NCBI GenBank assembly: GCA_030704615.1
Contig: CM060732.1
Coordinates: forward strand, 19,838,001 to 19,902,000
DNA from: Takakia lepidozioides
Lineage: Eukaryota > Streptophyta > Takakiopsida > Takakiales > Takakiaceae
Direction: 5' to 3'
DNA length: 64,000 nucleotides
Below, one piece after another: positions 23,015 to 34,368 of this stretch; the first letter of the stretch is position 1, and every line of letters starts with the position of its first letter. The position numbers and the translations under genes are program-made. Under the pieces are notes generated by a model that was given only the letters and a program-made list of their open reading frames with translations, was not told the DNA's origin and did no database searches.

Positions 23015-26000
23015 CTACCTATGTGTTGTATCCTGCTGCAGTAGAGTATCGACCTCGTTGAAACTCAGAGTGGCCTGGTGAACGAAGTTGTCACGTTTGG
23101 GATCGCAAACCATCATCTTCAAAAATATGAAATACAAATGTTTGCAGGGTATGAATTTACCTCTCTTGCCCAAACTGGTTGATAGCATATTCACAAAATC
23201 AGGACATGTGCGATTGGGGAAATTGAAAACCGTGATGTTGTAGGCCCTGTCATGAACAGCAGATGTTGAAGTGATCATTGTGTACACCCAACCATTTCCT
23301 GGATCGGGCACTTCCGTGGTGCTTGCAACACGAGCTTGGAGCATTCTTGCGGACTCCACTTTGCCGAAGTGTTCAGCGGTTGGAGGGAAACGCCGAACCA
23401 GCTTTCCATCTCGTTTGGTTGGCCACAAGTGAGGATTTGCCAGAGGGACCCGAGAGGACGCAGAAGTAGAAGCACATGCATGCAGTTGGGGTTGTCTCGC
23501 AAGGGAAAAGCCTACCTCCTCCAGCATTGCAATCTCCTGACTTGTGAGATGTGTTCCCACCTTGACGGGCCAAACGGTTGGAGGAGCAGGCTTCATCACC
23601 ACGGAAGGACGCACAGTTCCATGCACACATCTACCACAATCGTCTGCGCAGAACCAGAACTTGTGGTTCTTTGCTTCTGGTTGGCCGTATGGACGCATCA
23701 AACCCGTGAAAGTCGGAGCAGGAGTCCGGGCACCGCCTCTGGATATAGATGAAGTGCACTTCTCGAAATTAGTTGCACTGATCACTGTACATTTCACACG
23801 AGACCCTGCAATTGTGCGTTCTATGTGCCAAACGTGGTCGGGGCATGCGGACTCCAGCACATCAAGGGGGTAGTTTCTCTCCTGCACCATTTCAGTGGCA
23901 CTGTTAGATGCTGGAGCCTGCCGTCATGTCGGAGGTTCCTCCAAAATGGAGGTTCCGGACATGGATTTGTTATGCAAGGGAACACGAGGCTTCGAGAAGT
24001 TATCACGGTCTGCCCTGTGCGAATCGGAATCCGAAACAGGTGGGGTATTCAATTTCCTCTTACAGGAGCCGAATCTCTCCTCCCCTTCAAGATGTGGAAT
24101 TCTAGAAACAATTGGCGTTCCCTGGGCATACATGCTCACCGCCCGTGCTATCTTGCTTGGATCCCCAGATCTGTTTGCAGCACGCAACTTCAACTCCTGT
24201 TTGTCCAGACCCTTGCCACCAGCCCCACCTCGCAAGAAATCACGGTATCTGGTTTGTTGTTGCAAGGCACGTATCAGATCATCTGTTGTTGCCACATACA
24301 AATCCCGACCTCGTTTCCCAGACTATTGCAACCATGCGTTGTGCACAGTCTCTGCCAAATTGCAAGATGGCATGTTCACCATTTCCTCAATGGACATGTT
24401 CTGCAAAGAGGAGAACCACACTTCAGAACAGTGCACAGGGAACAACATAAAGAAAGAAATGAGAGCAAAATTTGGAAAGTAAATGTATGAATAAAGCAAG
24501 CAATAGAAGCCTCGCACCATTGTCATGGCTGCTCCCCACCGTCTGTACCGGAAGTGCCAAAACGCCAGCCAATCTTCCAATGCTCTCATACTCTCAAGCG
24601 ATGCAGCTCCAGAAGAGAACCACCAGGCACGAATTGTCTGGAACAAAGTGTCCGCCTCCTTCATTGTTCTAGCATCTTTGTACTCTTTGCACAATTTACG
24701 GTGCTGTGTCTGCATCTCTGGTTTGATGTCCGACTTTGTATGTTTCTCCAAAGATTGTGTCCAATGGAATAGACATGTACGCTCTCTTCCCGACATTGGC
24801 ACTTTTGGGTCGCCTGATCCGAAGACAATTCGAACCGCATTGAAATTTGCCTGAGCACTATCTGCCATGAAACCAGCGAAATTTGGAGATGGCACCCCAT
24901 GGCAGCCCATAACACGTACAAGGGAATTCCACATGAGCTTCTGGGATTTTGTATCCTCGGATTGCATGTCACAAACTGCAATTGTCATAACTCGTTGGTA
25001 CACTGGATCGTAGACATGACAAGCCATTGTCGTCCAATCTTTCACTCGTTTCACATGATCAAACATAAGAAAATAATTCTGCAGGTCCCCAGTCTTCTGC
25101 ATCCGCTTCACGAGGCTAACCCCACTGCCCTCCCCAGCAGTCGACATTTTGAAAAGAAATACTTTGATGGCACCTTGACCTGGAAAAACATTGTCGTGGA
25201 TGTAGTCGTACATGCTCAGTCGTTTCAATTCCAAAATGTTGTCTATGTAGTCTCTGATCCCAGAGCCCATTCTCAATGCATTGATCTGATGCCGAATGTT
25301 AGGTGAACTCAACGTGAAGAAATGATCCATGACAACGTCCAATGCTACACCGTCAAGTTTAGTCCCTACAGAATCCCCTTCACTCAAAACATGGCTTTCC
25401 AAGAAGGACTCGCTTGCGCCAAGAGCAATTGCAGATGTTGTTGCGGATGGGTTTCTCTCATACTCCTGTTTAATCAACCTCGATATTGTCTCAACACTCT
25501 CCCTATAATCCCCCTTCGAGACAGGATGGTTATGGAAACCGAAATGCACACAAGCTCTTGTCATTGTTTTCAAACGGTGGACACCATAGTACATTCTTGC
25601 TCCACACAGCGCCAGGTAGGATGGTACAAGTTTGCAAAATTTGCAAACGAAAGTGGTTGCCGATGGAGAAGCGGTCCCAAGCTTAAATGGATTTTCCACG
25701 AGACCCTCCCACTCACTTTGATTATGAACCCCAGACTGAAGAAAGTGTCTGCAATTCAAATTATCACACCTAAGGTGTCCATTGCAAACTGTTCTCCTGA
25801 AAACAAGCTTGTCCTCATTTTGAATATTGGATGTTTTTGTTCTGCACCATGGGTGCCCGTCGTGTTTCTTGTCCATTCCGTGCATCATGCTTATTATACC
25901 TCCAACTCGCGGAGGAGGAGGCAGCTTGAATAGGATATCCCCATCAAAAGTCTCTGGCAGGAACTTCGCAGGCACCTGCTTCAAAGATTCCCAATCAATT

Positions 26001-26095
26001 CCCCGCAACTCACTTTTGAAACCTGCCATTCCTCCCATCGCCCGTAGTTTTGGCGACCATCGCCTCCAAGTCCATTTCTTTGCTCTAAATCTCAT
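23015..26095 (-). pseudogene. Mutator-like (MULE) transposase, copy B, two exons
   Basis: Exon 1 is about 26095-24518 and exon 2 24400-23015, with a 117-bp intron. It aligns along its length with copy A: the Cys/His region (HPWCRTKTSN, CNGHLRCDNLNC, CVHFGFHNH), the core (MFDHVKRVKDWTTMACH, CDMQSEDTKSQ, FMADSAQANFNAVR, CLFHWTQSL) and the C-terminal SWIM region. About 150 N-terminal residues present in copy A are missing: homology starts just inside 26095, next to the palindrome block. Defects: TAG at 24323-24325 replaces a Gln codon, another stop follows near 23922, and the first SWIM cysteine is Arg (NRTCPDF instead of CTCPDF). It is divergent from the ParB-methyltransferase gene, 591 bp away. 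Confidence 0.8.
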
Positions 26096-26123
26096 ACAAT
26101 GAAATGCAGAATTCTGCTGTGAA

Positions 26124-26650
26124 GTGATGATCGGTGCCGATCATCACATTCAGACCTCATGGGTTGTGCTTCCTTAGGCAGTCTGATTGTGATGATCGGT
26201 ACCGATCATCACTGTTTGAACGGTTTGGCAATACACCAGAATCCAAAAGAGGAGACCAAGTTCAGTGGGTGAAAGAAGGGATTCTGACTACGAGTGATGA
26301 TCGGTGCCGACCATTACACTCAGACCTCATGGGTTGTGCTTCCTAAGGCAGTCTGATTGTGATGATCGGTACCGATCATCACTTTTTTGAACAGATTGGC
26401 AATGCACCAGAATCCAAAAGAGGAGACCAAGTTCAGTGAGTGAATGAAGGGATTCTGACTAATAGTGATGATCGGTGCCGACCATCACATTCAAACCTCG
26501 TGGGTGTTTGCATCCCAGTGCTGTCTTGTGGTGATGGTCGGCACCGATCATCGCAGTCTAGTGAGAACTGAGTCAAGGTGCATTGGGAAATCAACTAGAA
26601 TTTCCATTCATTTGTTAGAAGACAAAGTGATGGTCGGTACCGATCGTCAC
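26124..26650. promoter_or_regulatory. Seven 24-bp palindromes in the divergent intergenic region
   Basis: Sites start at 26124, 26189, 26294, 26359, 26465, 26531 and 26627. Each is 24 bp with an 11-bp arm (consensus GTGATGATCGG or GTGATGGTCGG), a 2-nt centre (TG, TA or CA) and the inverted arm. The first three pairs sit in tandem units of about 170 bp, with sites 65 or 66 bp apart inside each unit. They fill the space between the transposase and the ParB-methyltransferase start. They could bind a dimeric protein, form RNA hairpins if transcribed, or be modification sites. The same dyads recur in introns 4 and 6 of the gene. Confidence 0.85.
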
Positions 26651-28575
26651 TGTGTTAAAATGTCTGTTTCCAGAACACCAGTTGAATGTTGTTGTTGTGG
26701 GTTTTGGGTATGAAGAAAAATATAAAGTCTGAGCAGGCAGAAACAGATGCAAAGGGCTCTGGAGAAGGGGACGACTCCACGAAGAGTTCTAAGAACAGCG
26801 AAGACATCGACGAGCCTAAATTGCACTACCTTGACAAGGTGAAAGAACTGATGTCATATCAGAAGGTAAATTCCCAGGAGGTTATTAGGGACATGATCGT
26901 CTCTGGAGGACGTCTTGAAATCCCTCTCTGCCGGATGATCTCCATGCCTGTTGTTCGTCCTCCACTTTCGCATGACATTACCAAGTTGGAAACAGATTTC
27001 GTGCACGGGTATAGAATGGGTGCACAAGTTTTTTACGTCTCACTGAAGGATACTAATGGTCACAGCACAAAAGTGAGCCCAGAGATTACGGACAACTGGG
27101 ATGACTGCTGGAAGGATGTGAACGACGAGTTCGAGGACTCTCTGCTGCTTGGACATAACACCCAGCAGTTCTGCAACCACATGTTCTATGTCTGGGACGG
27201 GAACCATCGCCTGCTAGCTTGGATGGGGTACATTGCGAAACACCATTCAAAAGACAAGGACAAACATTATGATGTGGAGGCAATGGTTCTAGATCCTGGG
27301 AACGACATCGCGAGACTTCTGACAGCTATGCATGACGTGAACAAGTAGGACTTCCTCAAAAACCCATTGCCTTTCAAATTGCATGTTGTGCGCATTTCGA
27401 GTCCAAACGTTAAATATTTCTTACCTATGCAATGTGTATTCCATGTTTGCAGATCGACAAAGAAATCGCATGTTACTACGAGCTTGGTCCACACACTATT
27501 CCGCATTCAAAGAATAGGTTTGATGAAGCTTGATGAGTTCCGCATAGTGCTACATCCTGATGTCATCAAGAAGTGCGAAACATGAAGAGCTGCAGGGACC
27601 TGATACTCGTTGACCCGAGATGCATTTTTGGAGTACATGTATGCGGTATGGCCCAACCCACTTCTTCCTATCTTATTCAATACAAATTTGCAATTGTATG
27701 TCTGGTAATCCAATCGTTGTTACTTGCAGCAAGAACTGGCAGAGGCCGCTGAGAGGGGGAAATCTGAGTACTACCGCACTACAGCAGAAGAGCTGAGGAC
27801 TGCTAAAGGTGTTGGAGCAGCCATAAAGAAGGAGTACGAGATAAGGAGGACGAAGCTGATGTCGGCCTTCCTGAAGCAATTGAGAATAGTGGATCCCGGA
27901 CTTGGGGAGGAGTTCCTTCTCCAAATCAAATCCCACTACGACAAGCATGTACATCCATAGATGCAACATGAGAAATTGCACAGGCTGGCTCTCTCTATGG
28001 TTGACCCCCAGACAAAAGTTAGATGGCTTGAGATTTGGAACTCAGATCAGACGGTGAAGGATCTGAATCAGTTCCCAAAAAGCACAATCCAGCCTGGCAC
28101 CATGGTCGAGGGAATAAGTGACATTGTTTTTTAATCAGTGGCTTCACAAGGCCACATTTTGGAGTCAGGTATTTGTGGATTCAAGTACCTGTTGTATATG
28201 AAATATCCTATAGCTTTGTCATGCGCAATTCTGATACATGTTCCCATTGCAGCTGGAGAAACGCGCCATTCTTGTCCTGGAGCAGAATTTGAAGGACTTG
28301 AATATTTCGATGGTCTCACCACCACAGATGACCTTGGAGGCGTACATTAGAAAGTGGAAAGGTCTCACGTGGCGGTACTGTTTTTTCCGTGAGTTCTCCA
28401 AGAATGGCAACATATTGAGGTCGAACGATTTCGACAGTCAAGTTGGAGGGGAGTGGGCGATGATGCATGTTGTGTACAGGTGCAGTGCCTTAAGCCTATC
28501 CATCACATTCTTTGAACTTTTGTCATGCCTCATTGAGAAAAGCTTAATATTTCTTTTCTGCCACACATCAGTTTG

Positions 28576-28830
28576 GTGATGGTCGGTACCGATCGTCACA
28601 TCCACTGCTATGATGTTCTCCGGTCAAACAGTTGTCACTGCAGATCATGTCCATGTTTCCATCCTTAATCCTGCCTCTGTTATCATAGGCAGTCTGTTTC
28701 TGATGAATGAAGTGATGGTCGGTGCCGACCATCACATTTCCCAGTTGTGCAGTCTACATAATCATAAGGATTTGCCAACCCATGTTGCATTCTCTCTCAT
28801 GTGAAAGTGATGATCGCCACCGACCATCAG
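28576..28830. promoter_or_regulatory. Three 24-bp palindromes in intron 4 of copy 1
   Basis: Sites start at 28576, 28712 and 28807. The second is a perfect dyad with arm GTGATGGTCGG; the first and third are imperfect. All lie in intron 4 of the ParB-methyltransferase gene, the same intron that holds seven sites of the other type in copy 2. Confidence 0.8.
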
Positions 28831-30086
28831 TTTCTTCTGCTTTTTGATATCTTGTTTTGGGGGATGGTGTTTGTTTGAGCCTCCGCAAGTACACTAAATA
28901 TGTGCTGATGGAAGGAAAACACCTGAGTGGAATCCCAGATTACCTGGACATGTGGTCCGACCCTGCCAACGATCCCACCATGTACACAGCTGGTATCTTG
29001 AGGGACTGGAGTCCTGCCCACTTCAGGGACTGTGGATGGTACCTTGACTGCCCTCCATAGCACACGACATTTCAAGAGCAGCATATGAAGTATATGAACA
29101 ACCATGCGGAGATGCTGGCACCTTTGAACGACGAAGAATACCAGAGGAACATTGCTTCATTGGCCGCCAAGGAGCCAGACGCGCAGAGAACTCCACAGAA
29201 AGGCAGGAAGGCGGGTCGCAAGGTGAAAGATCCAAAGGCTCCGGAGGTAGTAGCCAAGTCACCTGGGAAGCCTAAGGAGAAAGAGAAGGAGAAGGGGAAG
29301 GAGAAGGCGAAGGAGAAAGAGAAGGAAAAGGAGAAAGAGAAGGACAAGGAGAAGGACAAGGAGAAAGATGAGACCGCTGGGAGGTACACCTGCACTATTG
29401 AATGCGTTTTCGATGCCAAGCCACACCCTTCCCGTGCGGACTTGGCAGGGCAGATCAAGATTGTGAATGAGGGATGGCTGGCGATGATGGAGACTCGGAG
29501 AAAGAGTTACTCGGGGGTGCCATCACCGACTTGGGATAACATGATTTCATTTCTTAATCTGGTAAGAATCTTTCTCTTCACATGGGACTTTCAAAATTGT
29601 GAATGCCAATGTAGATGATGGTTTCTGTTGGGACCCTCATTTTTGTTTGACTTGAAATTCTACCTGTATGCTGCAAGAGAGCACTGGTCCCTCATTCGTA
29701 TGCGGTGTTCAAAAAACCTTTGCCGCTGACATGGTCATCCTTGACATCCCAGACGGCCAGCCTGTCCCTGACGTTCCTCCAAAGGGAAATACTCCATCCT
29801 GGAACAAATTCGATGAGAACTACTGGAGTTGGGTATTCGGATTCTGCAATAATTTCCTTTCAGATGCAGGAACGCTTTTGCTCTTCCAATCATGTGACAA
29901 GGATAGTCGTAGGGGACTGGCATTATACCCGAAGTCGTCTGGGTTCGAAATTCTGAGGACATGGAATTGTGTGAACATCCTGTACCTTCTGAAAGGTGGT
30001 TGCCCTGGACAGATGGCACCACCCTCCTCTGAACTGTTTCCCAATGTCTTTTCAGTTGTTTCTGCTGGCTTGCTCTACCACCATAT

Positions 30087-30110
30087 GTGATGATCGGCAC
30101 CGATCATCAC
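30087..30110. promoter_or_regulatory. 24-bp palindrome in intron 6 of copy 1
   Basis: A perfect dyad with arm GTGATGATCGG and centre CA, about 98 bp before exon 7. A matching site of the same type is at 59699 in intron 6 of copy 2. Confidence 0.8.
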
Positions 30111-31125
30111 AAAAACATTCCATTGTAGTTTTCATTTGCAGTCCATGTTCTGTTCTTTCCTGCGCCAGAATTTTCCATGTCTCACTCTTGCCTTGCATCT
30201 TTGCCAGACAAGGATGTTTGAGGCAATCTGCCTAAGGAGGATTCGCACCTCCAAAACACCTTCCTCCGTTCGCAGCTTTGAAATTTCCGACCATGGGTGT
30301 TTCATCAACCCCCCATATGAACCGCATGTGGATGACATGCTGTACAATTTCATGCACTCCAGTCAGACAGCCAAAAGACCAGATGGGTTTCCGTGGAGAG
30401 GTGCAAGGGAGAGAACCCCAACGTTCATGCAGACGCTCTTGGAGTCATGCAGCCACCATTCTGCAAGGGTGGTTGACCTCACACTATCCACAGGTTCGTT
30501 GGTTCAATACTGTTTTCATTCTCAAGGTCTTCCAGTTTGCATCCGATTTTGCATCCTCTACAACCTTCTTGAGGCTTTTTGTCTTGGCAGGTGCGACTTA
30601 CCGTGCTTGCAAGGTTGGTGGGAGAAGCCTTTTTGGCATGGAGGGTGACACCAAACTATTCAAGAGTGTCCTCCTCCCTCTTGTGTCTGACTCTACGTTT
30701 GGTACATAGACTGAACAAATTCAAATCAGAAATGATGAGGATACCGAGGATAAGCAGATCGACAACGACTTCTCATGTGAGTAAGTCGGCCATGGAAATG
30801 TCATTCCAGTTTGGGTGCTTGTTCAATTTCGCAGACATCAAATTTGTAGTAATAACTTTTATCATGCTTTGACTTGCAGGAACGGCAACGATGGATCTTC
30901 AGGAGAAACCCCCATTTGTGCCGAGACTGTTTTCGACAGTCCCCTTTCCACTTTTGTGCTTCCTGTCTATGCCGAAGCAATGGCACTTCAAATGGCGGAG
31001 GCTCTATCCCCTGACTTCTTATTGCCCGATCGCAGGAGTAGCCACATAGATCCGGAGTTCTTAAATTCTTGGACTTGGATGCAGAGGACGCGGGGATACA
31101 TTGTACTGACTCTGAGTCAGACTGA

Positions 31126-31390
31126 ACTTCGCATTTTTTATGTTCTATTTATATCCTATTCGGAACTGATTGAATTCCCTTGCCTCATTGCATTTGTTCC
31201 GGCAGAAAAGAAAATGAATCAAACAATCTACTCGGATTCAAATGTCAATCTTCATGAATCCATCCCACAAACCCCTCACACTCATGTCATATCCATTGTG
31301 CATTCATCTATTGTGTATTCATGCATCCTCCATTCAAGAATGTTTTCCACCATTCAACATCCATCCCACATTCATCCATTCGGGTGGGCC
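31126..31390. repeat. 3' tail shared by both ParB-methyltransferase copies
   Basis: After the stop, the sequence includes CCCACAAACC, CACTCATGTCATATCCATT, GTGCATTCATC and CATTCAAGAATG. The complement of 46640-46250, behind copy 2, has the same blocks in the same order, there as about two tandem units of some 130 bp. This places the end of homology at least 250 bp beyond the stop codon. Confidence 0.65.
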
Positions 31391-31879
31391 GACTCCTACC
31401 CGGCGGGGTTAGTATGCCGCCCCGAGGCGCGCAGAGGGAGCGAGTCTGTTGGGCCCACAAAACACCTGAAATATTCTAGTGACGACCGAAGGTCGGAAGC
31501 TAGTTTAGCGTAGAGCAGGAATAGGGTGCCATAGTGCCACATCATCGTTGCCACGTTTCGTCGCCACGTCATCGTCGTCGTCAATTTCCTTGGAACCTGC
31601 CCGAAATGCCCGAAAAGCAGCGCGGGGAAGGGATGCCCCAGCGTGCTCAAGCGCGGAGGGGTTTCACACAATGTGGTGAGGGCACCTTCTTCTTCGACCT
31701 ATTTCAGCCTATTTTGCCTCTCATCAGACTCGGCCTTGATATGCATGTTATCATAGTCGTCCTAAATTTGATGTTGAACTCTGTAAGTTAGCTCGTTGGT
31801 GGATCTATGGTGGTTTTGGAGTGATTTTGACATGTTACTGCCAATGTGGCAACATGAAAGAATCAGAAAACAGATAACA
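31391..31879. other. Spacer with GCCACGTCA blocks and an inverted dispersed repeat
   Basis: No supported gene. GCCACATCA/GCCACGTCA blocks lie at 31535-31580. An inverted copy of the CTGATGAGAGG repeat lies near 31668-31745. Confidence 0.5.
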
Positions 31880-32095
31880 TTGACGAGGAGAAGCTCTGGA
31901 ATGCTCACCTCAATGATGACCGCAGCTTCTGAAAGAGGATCAAGAGAGGGAGTCCACAATGCCTCTTCTGGCACTTCTGCGCATGTGAAGATGTTTTGTG
32001 AGGCAGGCAGACTGACAGAGGCTCTACAGACTTTAAACCAAGGAGGCATTTCAGCAAATTCAGATACCTATGTCTGTCTCTTGCTTAAGTGCATC
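31880..32095 (+). pseudogene. PPR N-terminal fragment
   Basis: Plus-strand frame with EGVHNASSGTSAHVK, CEAGRLTEALQTLN, GGISANSDTYVC and KCIKIRD. It is very close to the N-terminus of the PPR pseudogene at 21064-20890, but on the opposite strand. It stops at TGCATCAAGATCAGGGA, after which a GC-rich GGCGTGAGC sequence begins. Confidence 0.75.
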
Positions 32096-32300
32096 AAGAT
32101 CAGGGATGCCTCGGCGTGAGCCTGGTGGCGTGAGCGCAGCCGCGCTCACGCCACGTCACCTTGAACGACGCCACGTCACCGGGCTCACTCCCCGTCATCG
32201 AGCTTAAACGCCACGTCAACGCGCGCCAAGTAAGAAGCAGAGTGTATTTCCGCGGAAGAGCACCCTCAACCGCGGAAACAAGTTGGACGAATTAGTAAAA
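32096..32300. repeat. GC-rich GGCGTGAGC / GCCACGTCA element end, second copy
   Basis: Contains GGCGTGAGC twice, a GCGCAGCCGCGCTCACGCC dyad and three GCCACGTCA blocks. It resembles 22396-22520 in order and orientation. Then CGCGGAAACAAGTTGGACGA appears, which recurs with changes at 46248, next to the end of transposase copy C. Confidence 0.5.
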
Positions 32301-34368
32301 GGACGTGGTCATCCCCACATGAAAGCAACAGTTGAATGCAAGATGGATGAATGTAGAGTGGATGAGAAATATATGGATGTGTGGGAACAATGACCCCTAG
32401 CCACCCACGGCCCCGCCACAACCACATGTGAGTCCCAATTATCAAACAATGAGAAGCATTTAAAAGTCCTTCAAGTGGAAATAAGAAACTCAATCTTGCA
32501 CATAATGTACATGGAGCAAGATTAGGTCTTCGTCTGACCTTACGGACAGTGCCGGATCGTCGTGTAGTTGACGATGGACGAGTGGTTGTGCGATTCGTGT
32601 TCGCCACGCTTCTCAAGCTGATTCGTTAATTACCTGGAAATAGCTGACGGTAACCTGGATGGATGATTTATAAATGATTTGGAAAAGTTTAAAGGACGAC
32701 AAACAGGTTAAATCCTATTCGGCAGAAGACTGGATGAACAGAAACCAATAAATGGTACTCCTTAATAAATAAAAGCAACCATGTCACGTTTAATTATTAT
32801 CTTCTATTTATTACCACTTTCTTGTAATACGTACATCAATTTCATTCATAAACATGGCCCTGTCAGAAGTAAAATAAAAAACAATAACCGTTTATATTTT
32901 CGATTTAAATTAGATTGGCTTGCTTCTCAGGGGGGCGAAGATTCTAGGGCGTCATCCAAAATCCATCGAATAGAGGATGGGATGAATCCATCCATCTTAG
33001 GCCATGTTAGGTTGGGTGGGTGAAGAAGCAAGGTGAGAGCCACACTCACTTCCGACACCGCATTCAAGGTACACGCACTCACCGGCATGTCAGAAAGGCT
33101 CCACTACTTTTTCTCCGCGTTGTGTGTAGTTAGATCTTAAATTGGCATATGCTCAGAGATGCACCAACTGTATTGATGTGTGGACCTAATTGGAGCACAA
33201 AGTTTGCATTCATCATGGTACGAAACTGCATCGATATCATGTCCTTGTTGGTGATCCTTTGAACGACGTTGGCTTCGTGGTATTGTCTGATCGATGTGAG
33301 GATTTCGAATCCCTGTCTTGCCGCCTATTTTAATGATCCCGAACCATGTGCTTATTCCTAACTGAATTGCCTATGTAGTTAGAAAGCAAAAGGAAATATG
33401 GGAAAAAGCTGCGGGTACTCATGTGCCTCACTAGAACAACCCGGAGTTCTCTTACAAGTGCTACCAAGTCCCTCGAATATCCGAGTGAAAAAAACTCGGC
33501 CAACCCCTTCCGAAACAACAATTAAAAATCCAATCGTGATGCCAAACCTACTTCTCTCCCTGGTTTGTTCCCTCACTGGAAACTATTTTTTTTTCAAGGA
33601 ATTATCCGTCTGCGGGACGAAGTTGTACTTGCTGTGTCAGACTTGACATCACCTAGCGTGACCTGAAATATATGGAAATTTTCCGTCGGAGGCAACTCAC
33701 ACTCCGTGCTAAGTATACTCTTATCTTTGAAAACCTGGTCACACCAGCCAAAGAATATTTGTCACACAGTTGAGACAAAAGCCAACTCTTTTGACGTCCA
33801 TCACAACTGACTGTGAAAGGCCTACACTATAGTCAGTTCTAAAATTTTCTCATTACACCCAGTATAGCAACCTTAGCAACAAACCTGAAAAGCTGAATTT
33901 CGTAGGTGGCGGACTTTCTCATTCCATTAGAATATTCTTACATCGGGTACCTGGTCAGGGTGCCTACCGGGAATAGGCTGGGTCCTGGAGTGGGCATTTC
34001 ATCACCAACTATCAACAAACACCAAGCCACTGATTACCGGTGGCCATAGGCTGCTCGGGTCTACCTCAAATACTTGGCCATCTGAGGTGGTTTATAAGAT
34101 TTGACCAAGAAAGCTCATGAACTGTGTAAGTGCAGAATGATCTGTACAAGTGAGAGGGACGCTTAAGCAAGCTCCTTCTACAAAGAATTCCTCAAATGGA
34201 AGTCCACAAGACACCCCACAATGTCGGGGCTATGGAGTCTGGGTGCTTCCTGGACAGATGTCAAACTTTATTTATCTACTTCCGACAGGTTGACAAATTA
34301 TCGACAAACCATCTGGACATCACGGTGCCTGGACACCCCTTAAAGGGTGGCGGGCCAAAACTTTACTC
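32301..34368. other. Non-coding; no supported gene
   Basis: I see nothing I can name. A GATGGATGAATG-type sequence near 32340-32365 resembles that at 46280-46350. Short frames have no motifs. The last part is the 3' flank of the ABCG gene. Confidence 0.5.

Larger units (their letters stand above)
26686..31125 (+). pseudogene. ParB-like plus beta-class-like DNA methyltransferase gene, copy 1
   Basis: Exons from splice sites and comparison with copy 2: 26686-27344, 27453-27645, 27730-28168, 28253-28479, about 28889-29561, about 29677-30030, 30208-30493, 30591-30776, 30881-31125. Exon 1 has a ParB/sulfiredoxin-like motif WDGNHRLLAWMG (27193-27228). Exon 5 has a Lys/Glu-rich linker. Exons 6-8 look like a permuted methyltransferase: VILDIPDG in the DPPY place (29734-29757), GTLLLFQSC, a possible recognition region, then VVDLTLSTG across an exon join and GRSLFGMEGD. 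The tail DAEDAGIHCTDSESD is conserved in copy 2. Defects: stops at 27583, 27601, 27958, 29058 and 30707, an extra T in 28127-28132, AA instead of AG at two acceptors, and a shift near 31065. An alternative start is 26710. The domain calls rest on motifs only. Confidence 0.65.

Noticed and set aside
26124-26650. Regularly spaced palindromes as a CRISPR array
   Set aside because: Spacers repeat with the 170-bp unit, the context is a spliced plant gene, and no cas genes are present.
29072-29458. Ser/Phe-rich antisense ORF near 29.2 kb
   Set aside because: It is the complement of the Lys/Glu-rich linker of the ParB-methyltransferase gene.
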